From Gordionus sp. m RMFG-2023 (Eukaryota > Nematomorpha > Gordioida > Chordodea > Parachordodidae): a DNA stretch of 64,000 nt. The stretch spans positions 59,358,954 to 59,422,953 of the forward strand of contig NC_088776.1 in the NCBI RefSeq assembly GCF_954871325.1, given 5' to 3'. Under the pieces are notes generated by a model. It was not told the DNA's origin. It searched no databases and was given only the letters and a program-made list of their open reading frames with translations. The position numbers and the translations under genes are program-made. Shown one piece after another: positions 1-11,536 of this stretch (position 1 is its first letter; each line of letters opens with the position of its first letter).

Positions 1-261
1 ATTAACCATCTTCTTACATCTAAATGTGAAAATTTATAATCATTTTATAGGGTATTTACTAATAATATATGTTAAAATGTATATTTAATTTATTTAACAG
101 CTTTCAAAAATCATCTTTTTTTATAATAAGTTTTTAAATATTGATTACAAAAAAACATTAATGCATAATATATCAGGCCAGCACCATATAAAGTCAAAGA
201 TAGAGAAAAGAAAAACGTTATCTATATAGCAGGTTTCCGCGCCAGTTTAATACACAGTTAA

Positions 262-700
262 ATTTTTTTTTAAATGGTTTAATAATACCAGGAAAACTGG
301 CTATCACAACAGATTACTGGACGTCTGTTCAAAAACTTCTGTATATATCTATAAGTGGCCAATATATTGATGAAACATCGAAAATGAAAGAAATAATATT
401 GGATGTTAATTATGTGTCTTATCCTCACAAAGCCAAAAACATATATAAACGCCTCTTTGAATTAATTATTGAATACAATTTGAAAGAAAAAATTATCAGT
501 TTAACAACCAATAATGCTGCAAATATGCTTAAAACTCAGAGACTAATGAGAACTTAAATGAGTCAAAACCCATTTGCAGAATATGGCTGTATGGAACATT
601 TGTTAAACAACATTTGCCAGAATATTCTACAAAATATTGATAAGTTATTGTGAAATTAAAATCAATTACAACAATCATTTTTCAAAGTCCATTATTACTT
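262..700 (+). mobile_element. hAT transposase fragment (degraded)
   Basis: A reading frame from about 262 to 558 encodes a piece of a hAT-superfamily transposase core. Visible hallmarks are an ITTDYWTS block (the D-x-W region around the first catalytic Asp) and, about 75 residues on, SLTTNNAANM, where intact relatives usually have TTDNASNM; the second acidic residue is Asn here. The frame closes soon after and the homology continues out of frame to about 700. No terminal repeats can be assigned. A second copy lies inverted at 1225-1800. It is a dead fragment of a DNA transposon. Confidence 0.75.
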
Positions 701-1224
701 AAAAAAAATATAGATCATTACTTATAGATAATGACATTGGACAGAAACCTGTTGGAATTCAACATATTTGATGTTGGTGAAGGTCCTTACTGTAAATTAT
801 CTATTTTTTTTAATAGGATTGTATATTTTTTATTAGAATTTTGAGACAATAAAAACTTTATTATTCTGAATATGAAACCCATTGAAACATTGTCCTGACA
901 AATGATGATAATAGAAAAACTATTTCCTTTATTTAACCATTTTATGAAACTACTTTGGATTTATCTGGATCCTCCTATCCTACCATTGGTTGAATATCTT
1001 TTATTTAATATTTTAAAATGGTTCCTAATTCTTTCCCCTCTTTCATTGATACGCCTTTTGCAAAGTAGCATAAAGACACGCAAAGTAAATAAAAATATTT
1101 ATTTATTTATAAAGGAAATATCCTTGAGGAGAGAATAGCCAGGGATAGGCTCATGAACTGGGACATCAGAGAAAGCTGAGAAATAAATGAAATCCAAAGC
1201 TATTTATATGATATTATATATCCA
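701..1224. other. Spacer between the inverted hAT fragments
   Basis: This is AT-rich sequence between the two inverted hAT copies. A 78-codon open frame at 902-1138 has no recognisable domain and is hydrophobic at its start; I do not consider it a gene. The stretch may be the 3' part of the same transposon in decayed form. Confidence 0.3.
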
Positions 1225-1800
1225 ATTAATTTAATGGACTTTGATAAACGTTTTTTGTAATTGATCTTTTCACAATAACTTCATCAATATTTTTTATAAT
1301 ATTCTGGAAAATGATGTTTAACACATGTGCCATAAAGCCATATGCTGCGAATGGGTTTTGACTCATGTAAGTTCTCATTAGTCTCTGAGTTTTAAGCATA
1401 TTTGCAGCATTATTGGTTGTTAAACTGATAATTTTTTTCTTTCAAATTTATATTCAATAATTAATTCAGTGAGTCATTTATATATGTTTTCAGCTTTGTG
1501 AGGATAAGACACATAATTAACTTCCAATATTATTTTTTTCATTTTCGACCTCATCAATATAGTGGCCACTTATAGATATATCCGGAAGTTTTTGAACAGA
1601 CATCCAGTAATCTGTTGTGATGGCCAATTATCCTGGCAATTTTTCTAGCATGGATATAACATGACTTTTTTTTATTTAGGTAATTGTTTAGAAACATTTT
1701 TTTAAAGGAATTATAAGCGAACACTTTAATATTAGGATTTATGTATTCAATCATTTCCAAAAATTTAATAGTTTTATAAGGGCATATAGGGGAATAGAGG
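1225..1800 (-). mobile_element. hAT transposase fragment, inverted copy
   Basis: Read on the minus strand from about 1790 down, this matches the 262-700 fragment closely: the same DYWMSVQKL-like block, the same TTNNAANM block, and shared sequence past the homologous stop. It extends further upstream than the other copy and includes an N-terminal part (residues PNIKVFAYNSFKKM). Several stops and indels break it. Together with 262-700 it forms a widely spaced inverted repeat of about 430 bp arms. Confidence 0.75.
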
Positions 1801-2289
1801 ACGTTAAAATGATTTCAGCAATGTATTTATTAATTTTTTTTGTTTTGATAGTTGTAATTCTACTATCATATATGTAATCTGAAGAAAAATTTATTTTCTT
1901 TCTGAACTAATACTTTTTCCTGTGAAACATTTTTATGCTTAAGAAACATATGTCATCTCAAAGTAGCTTTAATAAGATAAAATTATTGATTACATTGAAT
2001 CAGAAACCTTCATGGGTCTTGATTTTATGATCAAGCCTAGCCCATTAAAAAATTTATTCAAAATCATCCCGGGCCAACCAAGCCCATGAAGGCTCTTATT
2101 CTTTAATTAAAGTTAAAAAAATATATCAATATCTAAGAGAGAAGGGATCATAACTAGCTCAAGGACCAATAATATAATTTGGTTTTTTGTGATATTCCTT
2201 TAGTGCAAATACTAACTTTTCTGTTCTATGATATCAATATTGGTGTTATTTATAATTCTAGTTTTTTTATTATGGAAGTAAATTTTTTA

Positions 2290-2640
2290 GGTGATATCAA
2301 TTTTTATCTATTCCTTTGGGCCCGATCCGATCCGATAAAAATCTCGAATGTACAATTTATTTTTGGCCAACATCTCGTGATAACCATTTTTAGAAATTGC
2401 TTAAATCGAGCCAACAATACTAGCTGAATGTGACTCATTAGATATTTTCAAAATAATTATTTATAAAATAAAATATATAATTATTCAATCATAATATAAT
2501 CAAAAACAATTTTATAAAAAATATCAGATCAAATCGGTTTTTTATAAAAAATATCGGATCGGATCGGTTTTTATAAAAATATCGGATTTTATCAAACACA
2601 TCGGCCCGATCCGATATTTAATATCGGCACAGCCCTACTT
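2290..2640. mobile_element. hAT-like element ends with GATCGG subterminal repeats
   Basis: GATCCGATCCGATA-type reiterations occur at 2325-2340 and 2520-2635 in opposite orientations. The right edge, read in reverse, begins TAGGGCTGTGCCGATATT, which fits the hAT terminal pattern YAGGGNTGT. Related sequence occurs at 24245-24305. It is probably a small non-autonomous hAT derivative; the exact left end was not resolved. Confidence 0.5.
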
Positions 2641-3198
2641 TTGACAAATATTTTTGAATTTCAAGAATATTTTGATTAATACTCTATGAAAATAAATTAC
2701 AATATGCCTATTTTTTTTGTATTTTTTTTTAATGGCTTCCTAACTAAAATACTTAAATCTATAAATAATTTATTGTAAATTCACAAAAAAAAAATAGAAC
2801 AAGATAATGATATAATTTGATTTTTATTAAATGTATAGTAACAGATGTCAAACAATTGATTTATATAAACGGTTGTTGTAGAATGAAATCGATAGCCATA
2901 AAGGAGAGCTATAAGAGCCTTAATTGACATTGGAAAAAAATTAGATATAGAGTTTAAAAATGTGATGGTCAGAAAATTAATTTAAAAAAAAATTTAACAG
3001 GCCAGGGTGGACTTTTCATAAAATTTTGATGGACCGGATAAAAAATGTAACGGGCATCTTTCCGTAGAACTCTCCATTTCTAAGGTCTTACAATTTAGAA
3101 CCTTTTTATTTTTAGTTTATTTTAAAAAAATTTCTTCTACATCGATTTTATTTTTTTTAAAAAAAAAATAAAATAAATTCAAGACTAACCAAATTAAA
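2641..3198. other. Upstream region of zinc-finger gene 1
   Basis: This is AT-rich sequence with long A and T runs immediately before the start codon at 3199 (context AAATTAAAATG). No TATA box, initiator or CpG-rich promoter can be assigned. The frame of the gene is open upstream only back to 3172, so the ATG at 3199 is the only in-frame start, unless a spliced first exon exists as in the paralog. Confidence 0.35.
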
Positions 3199-6100
3199 AT
3201 GCTGGACTGTTACGTCAAACTTTACAAGATAGATCCTCTGTTAGGGCCCTTGGTCCAATCCCAATTACCCAACCCTGTTTCTAAGCCTCGTACATTAGTT
3301 AACCATCAACTAAAACACTCTTTATGTGATAATCGCTTGAACGATATAGTCCATGCCAAAAAGATGGAAGATCTTATAAATTGCCTACCTGGAGTGGACA
3401 ATACCCGTATGCGTTCTAACTCGGAAATGGATGTCATGAAAAATTTGAGACCCGATATGGGGAACGAATTCAGAGAAATACAGGAATACGGGGAAGCCAG
3501 AAAAAAATCATTTTATAGCTATGCCTTGGCAGATTATAGTAAGCTAAATATTTGCAGCGTGTGTTTTCGCAGCTTCTCCTTGAATTGCGATCTTAGGGAC
3601 CATATGTTTTTCGAACACACCATACATAACTCGCCACAACTAGCCCTGAATGCCCGGATTCTGGATAAACAAATATTTCAGGATGAATTTTGCAAAGGGC
3701 TTATGCTGAGAAATTTATCCTCTTGTGTGGAAGTCATAAAATCCGACTCCAATCACAATAACAAAGTCAATTCTCCCACTTTTGAAGTTTCAGTTAGGCC
3801 AGAATCGATAGCCACCTTGAATGAAAGCGGAAACCATGAAAGTCGAGAAACATACTACACGGATCGAGAAATTCTCAAGAAGCGAAGGAGGGTCAAGAGG
3901 ATTAGCGAAGATTACCTCTACGAGGCGGACTTTGTCCCGAACCAAGGAGAGCCCTTTAAACGAGCCATCTTAGACAACAATGAGGCTCAAATAGAGAAGA
4001 ATTTTGATAATATTACTGCGATCGGTTTAGATAATAAAAATACAATGACTCGAGCTGGATCTTCCTCTGATTTTCAAGACGCCGCTAAAGGCTCCTGCGA
4101 AACACTTTACATGGGTAAAAAACGCGGTCGCAAACCAAAGATGACCTTTGATCTGATTGAAACCCCGTATTCTCTCCCTAACCATGTAGACCAAACGTCA
4201 CCGCTCAGCAAGAGTAACTACCAACCGGACGGTAATTGTGTGTGCACAGTGTGTCACAAGGATTTTGAATGGCCATCGAAGCTTAGACGCCATTTTGATT
4301 CCGTTCACCTGAGGCTTAAACCCTTCACCTGCCATCTGTGCAGCGAAAAATTTTCTTCCAAACTCGGTCTTGATGGGCATGTGAGCTCGACTCATGAAAA
4401 ACGTAAGCCTTACGTGTGCCCGCTTTGCCCATTAGGGTATAACGACAGGGGCTCGATCCGTGCACGCCCCAAGGCCTTTGCCTTCAAAGCCTCTCTCAGG
4501 AATCACGTGGCCGTGGCTCACAGGGAAGATTTACTCAAATCCGAGCAGGCTCGAGAGATGAGCCTCGAAATAGTTGGTAGGGGTGATCTGGAAGGCAACT
4601 TGATTACCACCAATGACTACGATTCGCCGAATAGCATTAAAATGGAGCCTTCCGAAGTTTTCCAAAATATGGAATTGGGTGCGACTGAGCATCTTGTCGA
4701 GGACTCCAATGATTCGGCACCTGGAGAATTCAAACTCGAACAGGGATTCGTTCAAGACGAATCGCTAGTTTCTCAAGAGTTTATTGACAATTCATTTGAC
4801 CCCTCTATCAACAAAGGCAAGAAAAAAAGGGACGGCAGTTTCATTAAGGTGGGCGAAAATTTGAAGGTCAATCTTAAAATTTACCGATGCGACGTATGTT
4901 CAAAAATTTTCAATCAATCCGGACATTTGACCCGTCACTTTAAAGTTGTTCACATGAAGGTGGGCCTCTTCAAGTGTTATATCTGTTCGGGGACCGAGAA
5001 GCAAGACACGGAGGATGTGAAAGAGGACAGGCTGTTTCATTCTAAGGCCAGTCTGAAAAATCATATCAGGCGCTTTCACCAGGGTTGCCGAACTCACAAA
5101 TACGGATGCGAGGAGTGTGGTATGTCTTACGCTGATCGCAAGTCCGTTGAGAATCATAGACTTAAAGCTCATCATCATGGGACTTCTTTCAACCCTATCT
5201 CTGATTGGGGTAGCACTCCAGCTGGAACTCTGGTTTATCGTTGCCCTTTGGGTCCTTGTGGCAAGACCTTCGCTGCTAAACTCCACCTTACAATCCACAT
5301 TAAAAAGTTTCACCCATACTTGCATGAACGGCTCAGACGCTTCAAGAAAATTCCCGTCACTCGTCCCACAAGTGTATCACGTAAAAACACTCTCTACATC
5401 AAGGGTGCAGAGACTGATTCCGGACCTTACCGTAATGTTACTGATATAGATCTAGCTTTGGACGCTGAAGACTCCAGGGTCGAGATAAATGAACCGACTA
5501 CAACTCCCACCATGATGATGCTCGGCCACCAAAATAATCTGGTCATATCCACGCAAACGTTGGGCGACTCTGAAATCGGCAGTACCATGGAGGGAGGAGG
5601 CCCCACTTTTCTTTGTGATTCTTGCCAAGAGACCTTCGCCGATAGGCATTCACTCGTCAGGCACGTGCGACACTTCCACGAGGAGAAATCTTACGTCTGT
5701 CACATTTGCGGTCGATCCTACTACCAAAAACCCCACTTGAATCGCCATCTGGCCTCAACCATCCACGCCGACGTCCTCCCTCACCAGTGCAATTATTGTG
5801 GCAAACGCTTCGCTCAATACCCCCAGCTCAGGAAGCACCTGGTCGATCTATTTTATCATAGAGATCCTACCCTTCTTTCGGCTCCCAAGTTTATGTGTCA
5901 TTTATGTACCCCATCTCAAGCATTTCTTCCTCCAGGTATGGACATTAATACCTATGTCAACGACATAAATACCGTTCTACTTCAAGAGGAAAACGAGTTG
6001 AATTCTGGCAATAAATCACCACTGATGATCCCGCCCGAAAATGAATTTGACGAAGATGAACAGACCCGGGTTCATCTCGATATAGTTGACAGGGTTCATT

Positions 6101-6822
6101 TGGGAACAGGTGAACCTGTGAATATCAAAAATAATTCTACTACAATAACCAAGCTAGTAGAGGAAATTTTACCCTCTTCCTCTCCTGATGTGCTCATCGC
6201 TTCATCTAAAAATATTATAGATTTCGATCGATCGAATAACACACGCCCAAAGTTTGCCGGCCCTGATGAACCCGACGATTATTTCTATTACAACATAAAC
6301 AACGACATAAACGCCGTGGAAAATTACTTCGAGCCCTATACTCCCATAGTTCCTCCATCTTTCGACCCAGCCATCGTGACCAAAGAGGGCCGTCCCCCAC
6401 CTATCCGTATAGTTCGGTTTCCGAATATGAAAGAACTAGTTTCACACTTGAAGAAGTTTCATCCCGATTTTGACCCTTTCACTGGGACGGATAATCTCGG
6501 CGTTCCCAACAAGCGAGTATGTTTCAGGATACTACCCCCCTTTATGACTCACCCTTCAGTATCTGTCCAATCCTACGAAAATCCTCAAAGCACCTTTACG
6601 GGCCCTGCCATTTTCAACGACGGTAATATGAATAACATGCCTGTATCCATGAACGAATACGATCCCAATCAACCTCCAATTAATGACCAAATCCACAATG
6701 GTGGCTTAAACAACCCCGAAACCTATTACTACGACTCGCAAAACAATTACTATCTTCTGAGCAACCCTAACGTTAGCACCACGCCCGACTTACGAAATTC
6801 TCCCACCACTCAATATAGTTAA
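3199..6822 (+). CDS. C2H2 zinc-finger protein 1 (intronless paralog), main frame
   Basis: Uninterrupted frame of 1207 residues with much higher GC than its surroundings. I count eleven C2H2 fingers with these outer Cys-His limits: 119-140, 349-370, 378-399, 407-441 (long loop), 564-585, 593-627 (long loop), 637-658, 682-705, 806-827, 834-856 and 864-887. A lone CxxC lies at 900-903 and an H-x4-H at 1083-1088. Linkers are mostly non-canonical. A KKRGRKPKM motif near residue 310 resembles an AT-hook or nuclear localisation signal. It is probably a nuclear DNA-binding regulator; the target is unknown and I cannot assign a named family. Order and sequence of fingers match the spliced gene on the minus strand (11537-26470): N-terminus DCYVKLYKID versus DCFVKLEKID, the long-loop finger, and the last three fingers. 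The absence of all seven introns suggests origin by retroposition. A stop ends this frame before a last finger that lies in another frame (next entry). Confidence 0.9.
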   Translation: MLDCYVKLYKIDPLLGPLVQSQLPNPVSKPRTLVNHQLKHSLCDNRLNDIVHAKKMEDLINCLPGVDNTRMRSNSEMDVMKNLRPDMGNEFREIQEYGEARKKSFYSYALADYSKLNICSVCFRSFSLNCDLRDHMFFEHTIHNSPQLALNARILDKQIFQDEFCKGLMLRNLSSCVEVIKSDSNHNNKVNSPTFEVSVRPESIATLNESGNHESRETYYTDREILKKRRRVKRISEDYLYEADFVPNQGEPFKRAILDNNEAQIEKNFDNITAIGLDNKNTMTRAGSSSDFQDAAKGSCETLYMGKKRGRKPKMTFDLIETPYSLPNHVDQTSPLSKSNYQPDGNCVCTVCHKDFEWPSKLRRHFDSVHLRLKPFTCHLCSEKFSSKLGLDGHVSSTHEKRKPYVCPLCPLGYNDRGSIRARPKAFAFKASLRNHVAVAHREDLLKSEQAREMSLEIVGRGDLEGNLITTNDYDSPNSIKMEPSEVFQNMELGATEHLVEDSNDSAPGEFKLEQGFVQDESLVSQEFIDNSFDPSINKGKKKRDGSFIKVGENLKVNLKIYRCDVCSKIFNQSGHLTRHFKVVHMKVGLFKCYICSGTEKQDTEDVKEDRLFHSKASLKNHIRRFHQGCRTHKYGCEECGMSYADRKSVENHRLKAHHHGTSFNPISDWGSTPAGTLVYRCPLGPCGKTFAAKLHLTIHIKKFHPYLHERLRRFKKIPVTRPTSVSRKNTLYIKGAETDSGPYRNVTDIDLALDAEDSRVEINEPTTTPTMMMLGHQNNLVISTQTLGDSEIGSTMEGGGPTFLCDSCQETFADRHSLVRHVRHFHEEKSYVCHICGRSYYQKPHLNRHLASTIHADVLPHQCNYCGKRFAQYPQLRKHLVDLFYHRDPTLLSAPKFMCHLCTPSQAFLPPGMDINTYVNDINTVLLQEENELNSGNKSPLMIPPENEFDEDEQTRVHLDIVDRVHLGTGEPVNIKNNSTTITKLVEEILPSSSPDVLIASSKNIIDFDRSNNTRPKFAGPDEPDDYFYYNINNDINAVENYFEPYTPIVPPSFDPAIVTKEGRPPPIRIVRFPNMKELVSHLKKFHPDFDPFTGTDNLGVPNKRVCFRILPPFMTHPSVSVQSYENPQSTFTGPAIFNDGNMNNMPVSMNEYDPNQPPINDQIHNGGLNNPETYYYDSQNNYYLLSNPNVSTTPDLRNSPTTQYS

Positions 6823-7156
6823 CTCCATTTCCGGAGGTTCAATCTCGCAACCGCCCCAAGAAGTTGTCCCCGGCTTCAACTTTATCCATTTATGCGAATT
6901 TTGTGGCAAGACCTTTACTTATAGCAAAACTCTCAAAGAGCACATCAAGAAAATGCATAGTTCCTATATAAGTAGTGAATCGGCTCTTTCTCACAGGACC
7001 CTCTGTTACGACAAGACAACCACGGGCGATGTTGAGTTGGCCGAGGCCAGTGCTGCGATGATGATGATGGAGTCGCCAGATTATCAGAAATATTTTTCCG
7101 ACAGTTCTAACATGAACTCTATGCTTTTCAGCAGGAGGAAGAAAAGAAGATCCTGA
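6777..7156 (+). CDS. C-terminal finger and tail of zinc-finger protein 1, other frame
   Basis: A second frame, open from 6761 to the stop at 7154-7156, overlaps the end of the main frame and encodes a twelfth finger, HLCEFCGKTFTYSKTLKEHI, at about 6888-6955, then a tail ending RRKKRRS that looks like a nuclear localisation signal. The finger matches the C-terminal module of the minus-strand paralog, so it belongs to the same protein. It could be joined by an intron with donor GT at 6701 and acceptor AG ending at 6776 (76 nt) or at 6836 (136 nt); both restore frame, but the donor (GTGGCT) is weak. The alternative is a frameshift mutation or a sequence error. The exon start given assumes the 76-nt intron. 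Confidence 0.6.
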
Positions 7157-7323
7157 GTTTTTTTAACTTTTTTGTTATCGGTTTTTTTATACACGAATTG
7201 TATTAGAATATTATTTAGTATGATGTATGAAGATGATAGATGTAAAATTATTATCGAAAATTTATTGTTTAAAATATAATCGTACAAATTTATAATATAT
7301 TATTTATAATGATATTAATCTTC

Positions 7324-7329
7324 AATAAA
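7324..7329 (+). terminator. Poly(A) signal of zinc-finger gene 1
   Basis: AATAAA lies 168 bp after the last stop of the gene, with another at 7364. This is the standard metazoan cleavage signal; usage is inferred from position only. Confidence 0.5.
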
Positions 7330-7529
7330 TAATTTTATTTATAAACGTTTTTAAAATTTAAGCAAATAAATAGGCTCATTATATTATACAGAGGCCATAA
7401 ATAATAGTAATGCATTGAATTTTTTAAAATAATGAATTTTGATGATACTATGAAGAAGTGCGAAAAACTAGATCATTTACATTCATTGCTAATTCAACTG
7501 AACACTTATATCAGAAACGGCCATCACTA

Positions 7530-8483
7530 TAGAGGGCGGGTGAGCGCGTTAAGAAAAATATTTAAACTATGGATGAGCAGGCGGGAGGGTTAAAAAAATT
7601 GACAACTTTTATTTGTTATTTTAAATTATTTAGTTAAACATTAAAATGCTCGCTGAAATTTGAACATTTTTAATACTAAAGTAACCGATAACTGAGAATG
7701 TTGTCTTCGGAAGAAATTAATTAGGTAAATTTTGCATGAAAGAATAAAACATCAACGTGGTTGAAAATCTGATTTTACCCCTTTCCCCGAAAGCAAAGAG
7801 AATTCAATTAGAGACCATTAAATTATAAATAGATAGCATCCACGTCAAAATTAAACAACAGATGGGAAGAGGTGGCTGTTACAGAGGAGAGCATTACCTG
7901 ACATAACAAAAAATTTAATTGAAATAACGAGTTTTTATATAATTTGGCAAGATTTTAGGCTACTTAGTTTAGTTTAAGTTAACAATTATTTAAATTATAC
8001 CGTTTCACTTTTTATTTAAATACCTCAACTGAATAGAGGACATACTTCAAAACGGATATCCTACTTTGATGGAAACGACAAGAAAAAGATTTATGAAGAA
8101 AAATATTTGCAATTGGAATAAGTATTTCTGGAAGGTTTTTAGTATCAATAAATATTAATTTTATATTACATGAATATTTTATTAGATCAAATAAATTCCT
8201 TATTCGTGATTTAAATTAAATTAATGCTTAATATAGCAATTTCTTAAATTAGAAAACCTTTTTGTAGTATGTAGCGCTGACACTATGGTTAAAAAAAATT
8301 GAAAGAATGAGCTTATTTGAATTTTATATGGGCGGCATATTAATAATGGGCTGGCGGGTAAAAAAGATTTAGACTAAAATACGGGCGGGTATATTTTTTT
8401 ATAATCTCTGGGCCCGTTAAATTTTTATAAAAATATTGGACGGGCGAGCTTTTGGGCTAAAAACCGGTCATTGCAAACCTCTA
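7530..8483. mobile_element. Probable non-autonomous hAT-like element (GGCGG ends)
   Basis: The left edge reads TAGAGGGCGGGTGAGCGCG; the right edge, reversed, reads TAGAGGTTTGCAATGACCGG. Both are followed inward by GGCGGG-type reiterations (7536-7590, 8330-8450). The short TAGAGG termini and subterminal repeats suggest hAT. I could not find a convincing 8-bp target duplication. No transposase domain is legible inside. Confidence 0.4.
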
Positions 8484-8747
8484 GTTCGAATAGTACATTA
8501 TTCGAATAATTCATTTTAAAAAATGTAATCATTAAATTATACTTATAAACTATGATAAAATCAGTGGGTGAGTATGAGCCATTTTTTTTGTAAAATCTTT
8601 TACACGCATAATTTATTACATAATATTATATAAATATTTAAATTTTATTTTTACAAATAATATAAGTTAACACAATTTATATACGAAAATAAAAATTCCA
8701 AATTAAATAATATACAGGTAAAATATAATGTAAAATGATAAGAATAA

Positions 8748-8898
8748 TGATGAAGAAGTGAATCTCGGGAATGTTCGTGGAGAGAAGATTGCCATTGAAA
8801 CTTTGATAATTCGTTTTAAGGATAGCTATAGCCAGTCTCTGTATGAGGACGAAGCCTTCTCGCGGATTGCCAGGATGCTTGCGGATGTTAGATCCTAA
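8748..8898 (+). CDS. Candidate orphan exon, unknown protein
   Basis: A GC-richer block encodes about 48 residues ending DEAFSRIARMLADVRS and a stop, with natural-looking codon choice. The opposite strand also has a 98-codon open frame here (8677-8973), so coding orientation is not certain. No start codon or clear upstream exon is visible. It could be the last exon of an unrecognised gene, a pseudogene piece, or transposon debris. I do not recognise the family. Confidence 0.25.
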
Positions 8899-8973
8899 AA
8901 CCCTTGAAGAAGGATTATGCAAGCTTACCAAAAGTGGAATTAATTTTAAATCTATATATAGATTAGTAAACAT

Positions 8974-11228
8974 ATTCTTATAATATTTTAATCCATTTTT
9001 TTATATTTCTATGGATAATAATTTGCCCTAAAAAAATTATGAATATAATTACGATATATTTATTTATTGATTCATCTTACTCTTAGATGTTGAAATATTG
9101 ATTTAGAGAGTTTGAAATAAATTTCACTAAAATGTGAATAAATTTGCGATAAGATTAAATTTATTTTTAAATAATTATGAAAATTAACAACCAATAATTA
9201 ATTATGTATTTTTTATTGCTATTTAAAAATCAATTATGTGATGTAAATCCAATCGAATACTTGTTTATTCATAGATTGATTAGATCTAGCTTAGGCATCA
9301 ATAAAAAAAAAGTATTTATGTGAAAGAAGAAAATAATTAATTTTCATGGTAGTGTATAAAAAAAATTTTTTAAACAAAGGATCGGTTTTTCAATGCCCGA
9401 TACGTTTAAAAAAATGTAAATTGGGTTCAGATACATACTTGTGAAAGGAATGGTAATTCCAAAAAAAATTCTTCGTAAGATATTTAGTGGTCAAATGTGA
9501 AGAAATAACGCAAGTGGTTAGGTGGAGAATGGTTCACTCCCATTTTATGTTTCACTAAAATTTCTATATTACTTTGATATTTTTAAAAACTTATAAAATA
9601 AACCGTATTATGGAGAATATGTAAACAAAGTTGATTTTTTAGATCTCGCTGGTACTAATGTGGAGCATCCAAACATACCGACTCAATAAAAGGCATATCT
9701 TTAATAAAAACTCCAATAAAATGTATTAAATTTTACAAAGCCATATTTTAGGATAAAATATACTAATAATACCCTAAATTTTCTAAGGTTTTATGACAAT
9801 TATACTAGATTTTGGAAATCTAAGCAGAAAAAGGCTAAGATAAATTTCTAATGTAATTAAAACATTTCGACTTGTTTCTAAACAGCCTAAAAGTAAGGCA
9901 TTTAAGTTTTTAAGTATGGCACTTATTTTATTTTTAAAAATAAATATTGTACAATATCAAAAAACAAATTATATAATGTTAGGGATAGAAAAATCATGTG
10001 TTTTTCAACAGTTACCATACACCTAAAAAAACTCCTAAATAGGGTGTCCTACTTCAAAAGCTGTTTAGCCATGTGTATCAAAACTAAGTCGAACCAGGAC
10101 ATAGAAGAATCGATAATTATTTTTGGACTTTACTTTTGCAAACCAGGAGCTAGCTTCCACAAAAAGAGAAGCATCAGTGTTTAAGTTCTGCAAATAGTAA
10201 AAAACATCCGCCAAAAAAAATTGATAATATTTTCATATTCGATTCTAAAAGTTTAAAAATCATGATATTTTTCGAATCACGAAAGATAATTCCTCAGGGG
10301 AAAAAATTTAAGGTAATTTATTCTCGTTGAATAATCTTATGCCCACCATGATATAATTCGTTGAAGATTAATTAATTTTAATTCAAATTTAAAAAAAAAA
10401 ATTGTATTTCTTTCTACAAATGATTTGAGCTATTAGATAAACTCAAACATATTGGGGTTGGCCAATCAAACCTGGAAACAGTTAACTTATACCTGTCTGA
10501 TAGGAAAAGACCAAATGGGCTCTAACATTTCTTGGTTTAGAGGAAAACACCTTGTCGCTTATCCAAGTTTTCCTCAACCCAAACATTGATCCGATCATTA
10601 CAGCATTAATATCATCTAAGGCCCCCCAAAAATATGATATTATGATTTTATATTAGAGATTATCTAGAAATATTGATTTAAAAATATGAAAAATATCTTT
10701 TAAATTAATATACTAAATTAGAATATAAAATGTATAATGTTGTGTTCAACTGTTGTGTAAAGTAAAATTTATCCGGGTTGTATTTGTAAATGATATAAAT
10801 TCGGATATGTTATTAAATAAATATAATTCAACTAACACTATTTTTGTTGAATATAAAAAAAATGATCAAATAAAATTATATCAAAAATATATCTAGATAT
10901 ATACTTTTGATAAAATTTTGTCTTGATACAGATACAATTGTATCTAGGAACAGATACTACATTTTTGTTAAAAATTTAAGCTATTAAATACACAAAAAAA
11001 TATTTATTCTAAATCCACGAATATATCCACAAATATTTTAATATTTTTACCAATTCTTTCCAAAACCCATTATTTTTAACGAATAAGAATTATTTAAATT
11101 TTCTTTATTTTTTGTGGATATCAATTTGTGTTACACTAATATTTGCCACGTTACATTTTCATTTTTTTTCAATAATTTTAATAATTCAAACTTATTGAAA
11201 AAAGAAGAATAAAAATTTAATAAAATAG
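8974..11228. other. Intergenic AT-rich DNA between the convergent zinc-finger genes
   Basis: Apart from the LINE relic at 10424-10522 I see no gene here. A 62-codon frame at 9996-10184 shows no domain. The stretch separates the 3' ends of the two zinc-finger genes. Confidence 0.4.
10424..10522 (+). mobile_element. LINE reverse-transcriptase relic
   Basis: A 33-codon frame reads FELLDKLKHIGVGQ followed by NLYLSDRKRP. This matches the conserved segment of non-LTR reverse transcriptases between the catalytic boxes (pattern L..KL...G......YL..R). It is isolated, bounded by stops, and too short to place in a clade. Confidence 0.5.
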
Positions 11229-11234
11229 TTTATT
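11229..11234 (-). terminator. Poly(A) signal candidate of zinc-finger gene 2
   Basis: Reverse-strand AATAAA lies about 300 bp beyond the stop at 11537. It is the nearest canonical hexamer I found downstream of the last exon. Confidence 0.35.
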
Positions 11235-11536
11235 AGTTTTTAAATAAAAATGTATGGATAAAATAATTTACAAATATATTTTCGTATTGTATAATAATAT
11301 AAATTTGTAGACAATCAAATCAAATCAAATGAATATTAATTAAAGACAATGCAATTTTTAAAAAATAAATATTAATCATCAAAAATGATCCATAAACGAT
11401 AAAATAATAAAGATATAATTTAGAAATGGCAATCTAATGATTGATAGACAACATATTTTGATGATGAGCAAGCTAAATCTCGTAAAAAAACTCATTTGAA
11501 TATCGAACTCCTTTTAAAAAAGTTGTTTAAAATAAA

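Noticed and set aside
4900-5325. 141-codon minus-strand frame inside zinc-finger gene 1
   Set aside because: Antisense shadow of the GC-rich zinc-finger coding sequence.
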